Source: Algicoccus sp048820935
GTDB lineage: Bacteria > Pseudomonadota > Gammaproteobacteria > Burkholderiales > Burkholderiaceae_B
NCBI RefSeq assembly: GCF_048820935.1
Contig: NZ_JBMERD010000004.1
Coordinates: 62,001-126,000 of the forward strand
Reading direction: 5' to 3'
Length of the DNA stretch: 64,000 nucleotides
Shown: one piece after another, positions 26,703 through 35,370 of the stretch
Layout: every line of letters starts with the position of its first letter
Numbering within the stretch: the stretch's first letter is position 1
Program-made: the position numbers and the translations under genes
The notes under the pieces: model-generated
What the model was told of the DNA's origin: nothing
Seen by the model: only the letters and a program-made list of their open reading frames with translations
Database searches by the model: none

Positions 26703-27686
26703 TCAGTTTTGAGTGTGTTTAGACAGATCGCTTTGTAAGGCTTGTAGAATTTCCTGATGAGCGTTTGATGGATCTAGACAGTCTACTGCCATGCGCTCTG
26801 GCATGGATCGCAGCCAAGTCATTTGCCGTTTAGCAAGTTGGCGCGTGGCAATAATGGCTTTTTCTCTGGCGCTTTTGAGATCCTCTTCGCCTGTGATGAC
26901 GGGCCACATTTGCCGATAGCCTACGCAGCGAATAGATGGCAGTTCTGGGCTGAGATCACCTCGTTGGTAGAGTGCTTGGACTTCGTCTAATAACCCTTGT
27001 TCAAGCATCTCATCAAAACGCATTTCAATGCGGTGATGTAGTTTTTGTCGTTCAGAAGGTTCCAGACTGATCAGACGTAGTGGAATTGCTGGTCTGGGCG
27101 TGGTTTGCGACTGCAGCCAAACCGATAATGGCTTGCCAGTCATTTGATAGACTTCGAGTGCGCGGCCAATGCGTTGTTTGTCAGCGGGCGCTAAACGAGC
27201 GGCGGTGTCCGGATCGACTTGTACTAGTTTTTGATGCATGGCTGGCCAGCCAATTTGCAGGGCTTGGGCTTCGATCTGCATGCGAACTGCTGGGTCTGCG
27301 CTCGGAAGCTCGGCCAGTCCGTGCATGAGCGTGTGGTAGTACATCATCGTGCCACCGACCAGAATAGGGAGGTGGTCTCTTGCTTGAATTTCTGCAATGA
27401 GTCGGGTTGCGTCATCATAAAAGCGTGCCACAGAGTAGGCTTGGGCAGGATCCACGATGTCTAGCAAATGGTGCTTGAGTCGTGATCTTTCTTCGGCATC
27501 CGGTTTGGCTGTCCCGATGTCCATTCCCTGATAGATGGTTGCAGAATCGACGTTGATAAACTCGGCCGGCAAGATGTCTGCAATTTTTGTGCAAAGCGCA
27601 CTTTTACCAGCTGCGGTGGGGCCTGCGATACACCAAACCGGTGTGTCGCTGATGAGAGCGGGTGTATTGTGTTCGAGGCGTGTCAT
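26703..27686 (-). CDS. miaA: tRNA dimethylallyltransferase MiaA
   Basis: MiaA adds the isopentenyl group to A37 of tRNAs reading UNN codons. The 327-residue product has the P-loop AGPTAAGKSAL, the DSATIYQGMDIGTAKP motif, LVGGTMMYYHTL and RQLAKRQMTWLRS. The ATG at 27686 overlaps the mutL stop by 4 bases (ATGA); the frame runs 17 codons further upstream inside mutL without similarity. The mutL-miaA order is widely conserved in proteobacteria; hfq does not follow here. Confidence 0.95.
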   Translation of the reverse strand: MTRLEHNTPALISDTPVWCIAGPTAAGKSALCTKIADILPAEFINVDSATIYQGMDIGTAKPDAEERSRLKHHLLDIVDPAQAYSVARFYDDATRLIAEIQARDHLPILVGGTMMYYHTLMHGLAELPSADPAVRMQIEAQALQIGWPAMHQKLVQVDPDTAARLAPADKQRIGRALEVYQMTGKPLSVWLQSQTTPRPAIPLRLISLEPSERQKLHHRIEMRFDEMLEQGLLDEVQALYQRGDLSPELPSIRCVGYRQMWPVITGEEDLKSAREKAIIATRQLAKRQMTWLRSMPERMAVDCLDPSNAHQEILQALQSDLSKHTQN

Positions 27687-29674
27687 TGGCCGCGTAAAAA
27701 TAAACGATCTAGGTCTGCGATCTTCCAGGAAACCCAAGTGGGGCGACCGTGATTACAGAGATCCGCACGATCGGTTTGTTCCATTTGACGCAGAAGCGCA
27801 TTCATTTCTGGAAGTGTTAGTGTGCGATTGGCACGTATCGCGCCATGGCAGGCCATGGTTGCGAGCAATTCATTGCGTTGCTCGGTCAATAATGCGGTGA
27901 TGCCAATCTCTTGGATATCCTCCAAGATGCCGTGTACGAGAGACTCCATGTCACCACCAATCAAAAGCGCTGGCACAGAGCGTAAAGTCAATGACTGCGG
28001 GCCAGATGGCGCAAGCTCAAAACCCATCTGCAGCAGGGATTCTTGGGCATTTTGAGCGGTTGCCACTTTGATCTCACTAGCGCGAATGACTAAGGGGACC
28101 AGCAGATCCTGTCGGCTGACCGTGTTTTGTGTCAAAGCTTGTTTCATCCGCTCGTAGAGAACACGTTCGTGAGCGGCGTGCATATCGACCAGAATCAACC
28201 CGTCTTGAGTTTGTGAAAGGATGTAAATGCCATGGAGTTGCGCAATTGCATTGCCCAATGGCCAATGAGTCTCTTCTTTGGGTGCGGATGATGCGGACTG
28301 TGAGGCCGCTGTTGCGGACGTATCATGGCGTGCCGGCGGTATGGTGGCAGTGGACGAGGTTGTTGCTGAATCCGTCGGTGAGGTTGTCGATGAAGTCGGG
28401 GATTCAGGCGTAAGTGGTGCATGGGCTGCTTTCCAGGCTTGTGCCAGGCTCGGATCCCAGCTGGGCTCATCGCGTAACGCGAGTCGAGGTTGGAATTGTT
28501 GCCCGGACTGATTCGGTCTGTAACCTGCCTGTCGACCCCAGGTTTGTGATGTTTGAGATTGGGTAGACGCGTGGGCCGGGTGGGAAGTGACTTCCGATGA
28601 TGAACTTTGCTGTGTTTGGGGTTCATCTCCATCCCCAGAACCAGCTGACTCAACTTTATCGAAATGGCTTTGTGACGCTGTGCTTTGGGCAAGTGTGTTA
28701 ACAAGCGCTTTGTGGATGAGCTGATGCACAGCGCCACTGTCGCGAAACCGCACTTCACTTTTAGCAGGGTGAACGTTGACATCGACCAGACTGGGTTCAA
28801 TCGTCAGAAACAGCACATAAGCCGGTTGACGATCACCATGTAAAACATCAGCGTACGCACTGCGGATGGCGTGTGAAACTGTCCGATCACGCACGTGACG
28901 CCCATTCACAAAGAAGTATTGCCGATCAGCACGGGCTCGAGCAGAAGCAGGTTTGGCGATGGCACCGACGAGTTGTGCTAACGGTGTGCCTGTGTTGACA
29001 GATAAACATTCTTTCGCAAAGTCTTCACCCAGCACGTCCTGAATGCGTCCAAGGAGCGAGTTGCTTTTCCAGTGCTTGTAGGGTCGATTATTGTGAAATA
29101 CCCGAAACCCCACTTCTGGGTGAGACAGTGCAATGCGTGTGAGGGTTTCCATGCAATGTGCAAGTTCGGTTGTTTCGGTGCGTAAGAATTTGCGCCGTGC
29201 AGGCACCTCATCGAATAAATTGCGCACATCCACACAAGTGCCAGTGCTGCCGGATGCAGGTGACAATTGCCCGTGCTCATCAATTTGCCAAGCGTGAGGG
29301 GCGTCTTGTGTTCTAGAAATCAGGGTGAGTGACGACACAGAGGCAATCGAAGCCAATGCTTCACCCCGAAAACCCATCGATAGCACATGTTCAAGGTCAC
29401 TGAGATTGCGAATCTTACTGGTGGCATGACGTGTCAAGGCAAGTGCCAGTTCGTCTGCTGCAATGCCAGTGCCGTCATCAATGACTGCGATGCGCCGAAT
29501 ACCACCGCCGTCCAGACGTACGTCAATGGCTTGCGCTTGCGCATCCAGTGCGTTTTCTAGCAACTCTTTGAGAACTGAAGCGGGGCGTTCAACCACTTCG
29601 CCCGCTGCAATTTGGCTGATTAAACGATCATCCAGCAGTGCGATTTGGGCAGTGTTTGGGGTGTTTGCAGTCAT
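27683..29674 (-). CDS. mutL: DNA mismatch repair protein MutL (probable endonuclease type)
   Basis: The 663-residue product has the GHKL ATPase N-terminal domain: ELLENALDAQA, IDDGTGI, SMGFRGEALAS and the transducer region to about residue 335. A Ser/Thr/Gln-rich linker runs to about residue 470. The C-terminal domain contains VDMHAAHERVLYE, matching the metal-dependent nicking motif DQHAxxExxxxE with M for Q, and a CNHGRP metal-binding segment near the end. E. coli MutL lacks this motif, whereas neisserial MutL has it. So methyl-independent, MutH-free repair is likely; no mutH is in the window. Confidence 0.95.
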   Translation of the reverse strand: MTANTPNTAQIALLDDRLISQIAAGEVVERPASVLKELLENALDAQAQAIDVRLDGGGIRRIAVIDDGTGIAADELALALTRHATSKIRNLSDLEHVLSMGFRGEALASIASVSSLTLISRTQDAPHAWQIDEHGQLSPASGSTGTCVDVRNLFDEVPARRKFLRTETTELAHCMETLTRIALSHPEVGFRVFHNNRPYKHWKSNSLLGRIQDVLGEDFAKECLSVNTGTPLAQLVGAIAKPASARARADRQYFFVNGRHVRDRTVSHAIRSAYADVLHGDRQPAYVLFLTIEPSLVDVNVHPAKSEVRFRDSGAVHQLIHKALVNTLAQSTASQSHFDKVESAGSGDGDEPQTQQSSSSEVTSHPAHASTQSQTSQTWGRQAGYRPNQSGQQFQPRLALRDEPSWDPSLAQAWKAAHAPLTPESPTSSTTSPTDSATTSSTATIPPARHDTSATAASQSASSAPKEETHWPLGNAIAQLHGIYILSQTQDGLILVDMHAAHERVLYERMKQALTQNTVSRQDLLVPLVIRASEIKVATAQNAQESLLQMGFELAPSGPQSLTLRSVPALLIGGDMESLVHGILEDIQEIGITALLTEQRNELLATMACHGAIRANRTLTLPEMNALLRQMEQTDRADLCNHGRPTWVSWKIADLDRLFLRGQ

Positions 29675-29759
29675 GACAATCAGAAATAAGGCCGTTCATT
29701 AATGAATTTATCGTCCATTGTAGGACGAGGTGAGCCAATATGCTGATTGCGTGAGGAGG

Positions 29760-29786
29760 GCTTGCGCAGTTCGGTTCTGCGCAAGC
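29760..29786. repeat. Perfect hairpin between amiC and mutL
   Basis: Ten-pair stem GCTTGCGCAG / CTGCGCAAGC at 29760-29769 and 29777-29786 with loop TTCGGTT, starting 15 bases after the amiC stop. There is no U-run on either strand, so it could be a processing or stability element in an amiC-mutL transcript instead of a terminator. Confidence 0.55.
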
Positions 29787-29801
29787 TGATTGGGGCGATG
29801 A

Positions 29802-31193
29802 TTACTTGGCCAAAGCCAAATGGGGGTTGGCACGATAAAAGCTGCTGATGCCCTGATGAATAGCCGAAGCAAAGCGATCTTGATGTTTCGGATCACGCAA
29901 CAACTTTTCTTCTTTCGGATTGCTGATAAAAGCTGTCTCAACCAATACCGAAGGAATGTCAGGTGCTTTGAGTACCGCAAAACCGGCTTGCTCAACATTT
30001 GGTTTGTGGAGTCGGTAGACGGTTTCGAGATTCGCAAGCAAGGAGCGACCGACTTTTTTAGAGTCTTTGATCTGTGCGGCTGTCGACATGTTCAACAAAA
30101 CCTGTGCAACGCTTTTGTTGGTGGCGCCCAGATTAATACCACCAATCAGATCGGCTGCGTTCTCTTTCTTGGCGAGCCAACTTGCGGCCGTGCTTGAGGC
30201 ACCTCGATCAGACAGCACGTAGACGGAACTGCCACCTGCCGTGGGACGTACAAATGCATCGGCATGCACGGACACAAAAAGATCCGCTTTCACTCGACGG
30301 GCTTTGTCGACACGCACGTGTAAGGGCACAAAGTAGTCACCATCTCGGGTGAGGTAAGCACGCATGCCAGGGGTGGCATCAATCCGAGATTTCAGTCGTT
30401 TGGCAATGGCGAGCACGACGTCTTTTTCACGGGTGCCACCCTTACCGATTGCGCCCGGATCCTCGCCACCGTGACCAGGGTCGATGGCAATCGTCAGGAT
30501 GCGTTTCTGACCACTGCGTGCAGGTGCTGCTCTAGGCGCACTGGCTTGCTGCACGGGTGCTTTTGGTGTCACTTTGGGTGTGGTTTTTGGTGAGGCTGCA
30601 GACGGTGTGGTGGGTGCCGTGGCGATTTGTGTGTTGTTTTGTCCAAGGCTTTCAATGATCTTGGCGAGCGGGTCTTCACCTTCCAGTTTGTCGGGGGAAC
30701 TCTGCAGAAGTGCCAATATCGGATCTTGAGCAACCGTGGGGTACAGGTCTAGAACCAGACGATACTGGTAGTCACCAATCGGTTTCAGGGTAAAGACCTG
30801 TGGTGCAATTTGCTGCTTAAGATCCAAGACCATGCGCACAACATCGGGACGGTTCTGCCCGACGCGAATTGCTTTGATGTACGGATCGTTCGGTCGAACA
30901 TCGCGCACGAGCTTTTCTAGCGCGGCGTTCATGTTTAAGCCTTGAATATCCACGACCATCCGGTGTGGATTGTCGAGCGTGAAATGCTCCGCTTTGAGTT
31001 CGCTGTCGAGCTCAAGCGTGACGCGTGTGTATTCTTCTGCGGGCCAGGTTCGCACAGCCAACACGCTTGCAGCATGCGCCATGCGTGGAATCACGGGTAA
31101 GCACAGGAAAGCGCTCGCTGCTTGCAGCAACCGCCGACGGCTGATCATGCCAGCCTTTTGTGTGTGGGTCAGGTTTCCAGTTTTTTCAGCCAT
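29802..31193 (-). CDS. amiC: N-acetylmuramoyl-L-alanine amidase (AmiC type, AMIN + Amidase_3)
   Basis: This periplasmic zinc amidase cleaves septal peptidoglycan during cell separation. From the chosen start it has a twin-arginine signal (SRRRLLQAASAFLCLP, cleaved after AHA), an AMIN domain (about residues 50-150) that targets the septum, a Pro/Ala/Thr-rich linker, and an Amidase_3 domain with Zn ligands in AIDPGHGGEDPG, FVSVHADAF and the catalytic VLVETAFISN. I start at ATG 31193 (GAGGG nine bases upstream), which overlaps the tsaE end by 25 bases; the ATG 31148 just before the Tat motif, with AAGG, is the alternative. TsaE lies immediately upstream. Confidence 0.93.
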   Translation of the reverse strand: MAEKTGNLTHTQKAGMISRRRLLQAASAFLCLPVIPRMAHAASVLAVRTWPAEEYTRVTLELDSELKAEHFTLDNPHRMVVDIQGLNMNAALEKLVRDVRPNDPYIKAIRVGQNRPDVVRMVLDLKQQIAPQVFTLKPIGDYQYRLVLDLYPTVAQDPILALLQSSPDKLEGEDPLAKIIESLGQNNTQIATAPTTPSAASPKTTPKVTPKAPVQQASAPRAAPARSGQKRILTIAIDPGHGGEDPGAIGKGGTREKDVVLAIAKRLKSRIDATPGMRAYLTRDGDYFVPLHVRVDKARRVKADLFVSVHADAFVRPTAGGSSVYVLSDRGASSTAASWLAKKENAADLIGGINLGATNKSVAQVLLNMSTAAQIKDSKKVGRSLLANLETVYRLHKPNVEQAGFAVLKAPDIPSVLVETAFISNPKEEKLLRDPKHQDRFASAIHQGISSFYRANPHLALAK

Positions 31194-31672
31194 TTTGTCC
31201 CTCGCGATGTCTGGGCCTCCAGCAGAGCGGTCCTGCCATGACCATGGTCCGTCAGTTCCACGACCAAGTCGGGTACGGGGAGAGCCGCGCCAGCTTTCAG
31301 AGGCCATTCAATTAATACAATTGAATCTGGCTGGTAAATATCTCTGAGTCCAGCGTCCGCCCATTCTCTTGGGTCGCTAAATCTATAAAAATCAAGATGA
31401 TAAAAGTTTAATCTAGAATCATTATAGACTTCCATGAGGGCGAATGTGGGGCTTTTTATACGGCCCGTGATGCCGCAAGCCCGCAAAAAGGCACGTGCGA
31501 AGGTGGTTTTTCCAGCGCCGAGATCGCCACTCAAATGGATGACGGCAGCAGCAGTTTGTCCTTGTGGGGGTTGAAGTTGGATGTCTTTTAGGATAAGTGC
31601 GCAGAGTCTCTGGGCGAGGCTTTCTGTCTCGCTTTCGTCGGGCAATTCGTGTAGATACTGATGTGTTGTCAT
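31169..31672 (-). CDS. tsaE: tRNA threonylcarbamoyladenosine biosynthesis ATPase TsaE
   Basis: TsaE works with TsaB and TsaD to make t6A37 in tRNAs reading ANN codons. The 167-residue product has the P-loop LSGDLGAGKTTFARA, the SPTFALMEVY block and the FYHLDFYRFSDPREW segment (family LYHFDLYRL). The order tsaE-amiC-mutL-miaA follows the well-conserved block seen in E. coli, all on the minus strand. Confidence 0.95.
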   Translation of the reverse strand: MTTHQYLHELPDESETESLAQRLCALILKDIQLQPPQGQTAAAVIHLSGDLGAGKTTFARAFLRACGITGRIKSPTFALMEVYNDSRLNFYHLDFYRFSDPREWADAGLRDIYQPDSIVLIEWPLKAGAALPVPDLVVELTDHGHGRTALLEAQTSRGTKWLKKLET

Positions 31673-31721
31673 TGCGCAACAGTCCGTGAAATGTTGTCAG
31701 AAATATATCAAAATCTGCAAC

Positions 31722-32615
31722 TTACAAAAGAAAGTTCATCCAAATTGGAATCGTAATTGCGCTTAGTATAGTGCCCGCTGAAATGATTAAACTGACAACT
31801 TGACCATCCCCACTCATGCGGACTGCGAGGACGTAGGCTGTGGTCGCACAAGGTAATGTGCCAAAGAGAACCAGCATTTGAAGATCAAGTGGTGGAAATT
31901 TCATTAGTAAGCCCAGTCCCAGAGCAACCAGCGGCATGATCAGCAAACGAATAAACAACATGCTCGAGATGAGGAGCTCTTTGCCACGACTGGCTTGCCA
32001 GTTCAGGCTTGGGCCAATGCACAAAATACCTAGAGCAATCGAGGTGGTGCCCAATCGTCCCAGCGTGTTGCTCAGCGCATCTGGTAACTGAAAGCCTGCG
32101 AGGTTGCCACAGAGCCCGGCGACTGTGGCCAATAAAAGCGGGTTGCGCATGAGCGCCATCAGGATATTGGTCTTTTGTTCGCGCGCAAGTGCGTAGACGG
32201 CTAGCATGTTGCCCACCGGCACCGACAGTCCCACATATAAGGCCATCAGAGAAACACCCTCGGGTCCTGCCAAGGCTTGCGCAATGGCCAGACCCAGATA
32301 GGTATTAAACCGAAAAGCTGTTTGAATACTGGAAGCCAATGCTCTGCTCGGTGCGCGAATGATGCGTCCAACGATGGCTGCCAGTATGTAGCCCGCAAAA
32401 CTCAACGAGGTCGTGGCAATGGCAATTTCTCCCGCAGTCGCTGGTGTGATCGGCGCTTTGAGAATGGAGTGCAGTAACAGGGCAGGAAAAAGCACGTAAT
32501 AAATGAGTTTTTCCAGACCGGTAAACAGTTCGCGTGTAAACCCAAAAAATCGATACAGAGACCAACCGAGTGCGATCAGTAAAAAATCAGGAAGAATGAG
32601 CCAGGTGATGGACAT
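31722..32615 (-). CDS. AEC-family (auxin efflux carrier type) permease
   Basis: A 297-residue inner-membrane protein with about ten hydrophobic segments in two halves, typical for AEC transporters (malonate, malate or other carboxylate exporters in bacteria). Recognisable features are the opening LPDFLLIALGWSLYRFFGF, the helical segments around SIALGILCIGPSLNW and PCATTAYVLAVRMSGDG near the C-terminus. The substrate is unknown. The gap to tsaE (49 bases) is short, and xerD diverges from the 5' end. Confidence 0.85.
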   Translation of the reverse strand: MSITWLILPDFLLIALGWSLYRFFGFTRELFTGLEKLIYYVLFPALLLHSILKAPITPATAGEIAIATTSLSFAGYILAAIVGRIIRAPSRALASSIQTAFRFNTYLGLAIAQALAGPEGVSLMALYVGLSVPVGNMLAVYALAREQKTNILMALMRNPLLLATVAGLCGNLAGFQLPDALSNTLGRLGTTSIALGILCIGPSLNWQASRGKELLISSMLFIRLLIMPLVALGLGLLMKFPPLDLQMLVLFGTLPCATTAYVLAVRMSGDGQVVSLIISAGTILSAITIPIWMNFLL

Positions 32616-32680
32616 GAGGCGGGCAGGAGGGATCGACAGAAAAGTATTTTAAAACCCAGCGTAGACTGGTATTGTGAGCA

Positions 32681-33610
32681 ATGATGCCATTGTTTGGGGG
32701 TTCTGTGCGAGGTTCTGTTTCTATACCTGAAATCGTGGGGCGGTTTGTTGAAGCGTTGTGGCTAGAAGATGGTTTGTCCGACAATACGATTGATGCCTAT
32801 CGTCGTGATTTGGTGCAGTTTTCTCAATGGCTTCAACAAACGCATCAAAAAACACTCACACAAGCTCAACAGATTCATGTGCATGAATGGATGGCACAAG
32901 CTCATGCCCACACAAGCGCAAGTACGGCAAATCGACGGCTGGCGAGTTTGCGTCGATTCTTTCTGTGGACGCGTCGTCAGGGTTTGATGCAAGAAGATCC
33001 GTGTCTGAATGTCATGCCGGCAAGGCAAGGGCAGCGGATTCCCTCAACCCTCACCGAACAACAAGTGCAAGACTTGTTAGATGCGCCTGTAGTTGAGACG
33101 GCATATGGCTTGCGTGATAAAGCCATGCTTGAAGTCTTGTATGCCAGTGGGCTGCGCGTGACGGAATTGGTGAGTCTGAGTGTTCTGGATGTGAGTATCA
33201 ACGACGGCGTGGTGCGCGTTGTACACGGCAAAGGGGCCAAAGAGCGCCTTGTGCCGCTCGGTGAGCAGGCACTGGACTGGATTGAGCAGTATTTGCGGGA
33301 TTCCAGACCGATTCTGAGTGTAGGCCATCGCACGAATGATTTGTTTCTGAGCTCACGTGGAAAAGCCATGACCCGTCAAGCGTTTTGGCAGTTGGTGCGC
33401 AAGTACGCACTCAAAGCCGATATTCAGGCGCCTTTGTCACCGCATGTTTTACGTCATGCATTTGCAACGCATTTGCTCAATCACGGGGCGGATTTGAGGG
33501 TAGTGCAGCTTTTATTAGGGCATGCGGATATTTCCACCACGCAAATTTATACCCATGTGGCCCGTGAGCGTCTCAAACAGCTCCATGCGCGACATCATCC
33601 GAGAGCTTAA
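32681..33610 (+). CDS. xerD: Tyrosine recombinase XerD
   Basis: XerD acts with XerC at dif to resolve chromosome dimers. The 309-residue product has the N-terminal core-binding domain (about 12-105) and the catalytic domain with R159 (ASGLRVTEL), HVLRHAFATHLL, LLGHADISTTQIYTHV, giving the R-H-R-H-Y set. Length and the SRQGLMQEDP-like segment support a housekeeping Xer rather than a phage integrase. ATG 32681 lacks a strong ribosome site; ATG 32684 is possible. tRNA-Arg follows 53 bases after its stop. Confidence 0.92.
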   Translation: MMPLFGGSVRGSVSIPEIVGRFVEALWLEDGLSDNTIDAYRRDLVQFSQWLQQTHQKTLTQAQQIHVHEWMAQAHAHTSASTANRRLASLRRFFLWTRRQGLMQEDPCLNVMPARQGQRIPSTLTEQQVQDLLDAPVVETAYGLRDKAMLEVLYASGLRVTELVSLSVLDVSINDGVVRVVHGKGAKERLVPLGEQALDWIEQYLRDSRPILSVGHRTNDLFLSSRGKAMTRQAFWQLVRKYALKADIQAPLSPHVLRHAFATHLLNHGADLRVVQLLLGHADISTTQIYTHVARERLKQLHARHHPRA

Positions 33611-33663
33611 AATGCGATTTTGTGTTGTGAAGGTTTTGTCCTTGTTAAACTGTCGCGTTCTTT

Positions 33664-33739
33664 GCCGCCGTAACTCAGTGGATAGAGTACCTTCCTCCTA
33701 AGAAGGGAGCCGCACGTTCGATTCGTGCCGGCGGCGCCA
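33664..33739 (+). tRNA. tRNA-Arg (anticodon CCT)
   Basis: Cloverleaf of 76 nucleotides with CCA encoded. Acceptor GCCGCCG (33664-33670) pairs with CGGCGGC (33729-33735). The anticodon stem CCTTC/GAAGG holds loop CTCCTAA, giving anticodon CCT for AGG. The T stem GCACG/CGTGC holds loop TTCGATT. A GC-rich discriminator (GTCGCG) after a TAAACT box at 33646-33651 suggests its own stringently controlled promoter. I see no duplicated 3' end nearby, so no integration footprint. Confidence 0.96.
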
Positions 33740-33773
33740 CCGTGGTTACCACCACGTACTCAGGTTTGATTTC

Positions 33774-34991
33774 ATGTCTTCTACGCGTCAGTCGACGGCT
33801 GATTATCAGTTGTCGCCCATTCTGGTTGGAACACTCATTGTGCTGCTTGCAATGGGTGTGCGCGCCACATTTGGTCTCTTCATGCAGCCCATGGGGCTTG
33901 CCAATGGTTGGTCTCGTGAAGTGTTCTCGATGGCTTTTGCGATCCAGAACTTGGTGTGGGGGATGGCTGCGATTGGTGCAGGCATGATGGCGGACAAGCT
34001 GGGCTCAGGACGCACTGTGGCACTTGCCGTGTTCTTTTATGCCGTGGGTTTGATTGGGATGCGATTTGCTGAATCGGAAATGTCGCTCTATCTCACAGCG
34101 GGTTTGTTGATTGGATTGGGACAGGCTGGTTCGACCTTTGCAGTGATTTTGCCTGTGGTTGCACGGTCGGTGTCACCTAGCCAGCGCAGTACCGTCATGG
34201 GCATTGTGAGTGCTGGGGGCTCGTTGGGTCAGTTTTTGGTGGTGCCCACAGGGCAAATCCTGATCGATACCTTTGAGTGGTCGGGTGCATTCTGGTGGTT
34301 ATCAATGTTTTTGGCGGTGACTCTGCCATTGGTGTGGTTTCTGCGGGGTAAACACTCCGGCTCAGGTGGTATAGAACAAACGCTAGGTCAGGCGATTAAG
34401 CAAGCATTGCGCGATCCGAGCTTTCATTTTTTGTTCTGGAGTTACTTCGTCTGTGGTTTTCATACCGCATTTATTACTCTGCACTTGCCGGCCTTTATTG
34501 TGGATGGCGGTTTGAATGCCTCAACAGGGGCGATGGCGATCGGCATGATTGGACTGTGTAATGTGTTTGGCTCCTACGCAGCGGGTCGCTTGGGGGGCAT
34601 TTACAGTAAGAAAAACCTCTTGGCCGGTATTTATGCATTGCGCACGTTTGGCATTCTTTGGCTGATTATGATGCCGCTTAGCCCATGGGTTGTGTATGTG
34701 TTTGCGGGGTGGATGGGCTTATTCTGGCTGGGTACTGTACCTCTGACGCAGGGATTGATTGGTCAGATTTATGGCATGCAGTTTGCAGCGACTTTGTCGG
34801 GCATTGTGTTTCTGGGTCACCAGATCGGCAGTTTTATTGGTGTCTGGTTCGGTGGTAAGGTGCAATCAGTGACCGGCAGTTATGACACGGTATGGTGGTT
34901 AGCGATGGTGTTATCGGTGGTGGCGGCATTACTTTGCTTGCCAATTAAAGAGCATAGCATTCAACCGTCTACGCGGTTACGCATGGCTTGA
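33774..34991 (+). CDS. Major facilitator superfamily transporter (OxlT/monocarboxylate-like)
   Basis: A 405-residue membrane protein with 12 predicted transmembrane helices. Features include RATFGLFMQPMG in the first helix, ADKLGSGRTVA in loop 2-3, SPSQRSTVMGIVSAGGSLGQ in the central region, and the second half starting about residue 215. It resembles the MFS clade of oxalate/formate antiporter-like and monocarboxylate transporters. No neighbouring catabolic gene points to the substrate. It lies 34 bases behind tRNA-Arg. Confidence 0.85.
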   Translation: MSSTRQSTADYQLSPILVGTLIVLLAMGVRATFGLFMQPMGLANGWSREVFSMAFAIQNLVWGMAAIGAGMMADKLGSGRTVALAVFFYAVGLIGMRFAESEMSLYLTAGLLIGLGQAGSTFAVILPVVARSVSPSQRSTVMGIVSAGGSLGQFLVVPTGQILIDTFEWSGAFWWLSMFLAVTLPLVWFLRGKHSGSGGIEQTLGQAIKQALRDPSFHFLFWSYFVCGFHTAFITLHLPAFIVDGGLNASTGAMAIGMIGLCNVFGSYAAGRLGGIYSKKNLLAGIYALRTFGILWLIMMPLSPWVVYVFAGWMGLFWLGTVPLTQGLIGQIYGMQFAATLSGIVFLGHQIGSFIGVWFGGKVQSVTGSYDTVWWLAMVLSVVAALLCLPIKEHSIQPSTRLRMA

Positions 34992-35034
34992 TGCCAAAAT
35001 TTTGCTAGGAATGCGCACATTTAAGGGGATTTCA

Positions 35035-35208
35035 ATGACGAATGCGACGAACTCAGAAAGTCAGGTCATTCGCTTATCCAACCGACGTTGGGTGCGCGTT
35101 TTAGGGTGGGTGGTCTTGCTCGCAGTCCTAGGGTTGGGCTTACTGGGATACGTCAATCCTAGCCTGAAGATGAACTGGGAAACTCTGGCCACGATGTGTG
35201 GCTTTTAG
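35035..35208 (+). CDS. Small single-span membrane protein, hypothetical
   Basis: A 57-residue protein with one hydrophobic helix of about 20 residues (VLGWVVLLAVLGLGLLGYVN, about residues 20-39) after a short polar N-terminus and a 15-residue tail ending MCGF. ATG 35035 has a very good AAGGGGAT site. It lies 43 bases after the MFS gene and may share its transcript. I know no family for it. Confidence 0.6.
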   Translation: MTNATNSESQVIRLSNRRWVRVLGWVVLLAVLGLGLLGYVNPSLKMNWETLATMCGF

Positions 35209-35225
35209 CGCATCCATGACAATCC

Positions 35226-35234
35226 TGTTAGAAT
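35226..35234 (+). promoter_or_regulatory. Extended -10 promoter of the 4.5S RNA gene
   Basis: TGTTAGAAT (extended TG plus -10 TAGAAT at 35229-35234). Counting seven bases on gives a start at about 35241, the first base of the SRP RNA. The -35 box is weak. Confidence 0.55.
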
Positions 35235-35240
35235 GTGCAG

Positions 35241-35337
35241 CGGCGGGCCCCTTCGCATGGCTCAGCGGTGAATCTGGTCAGGTCGGGAACGAAGCAGCCA
35301 CAGCCGTGCCGAGACAGTGCCGAAGTCAGGCTCGCCA
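35241..35337 (+). ncRNA. ffs: Signal recognition particle 4.5S RNA (small bacterial type)
   Basis: About 97 nucleotides. The strictly conserved SRP apical core GGTCAGGTC...GGAACGAAGCAGCC lies at 35276-35299. The ends pair: GGCGGGCC with GGCTCGCC (one G-U). A run of T follows at 35338-35342, acting as terminator. The gene lies just upstream of dnaX, the usual place in many betaproteobacteria. Confidence 0.95.
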
Positions 35338-35370
35338 TTTTTGTAGTCATCGACCCAGTTGAAAGGCGCT

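Noticed and set aside
33664..33773. Integrated element at tRNA-Arg beside xerD
   Set aside because: XerD has the size and order of the housekeeping recombinase, and no att-like repeat of the tRNA end is found.
34992..35034. Longer N-terminus for the small membrane protein (ATG/TTG near 35002)
   Set aside because: AAGGGGAT just before ATG 35035 fits as the ribosome site, and the extra residues have no support.
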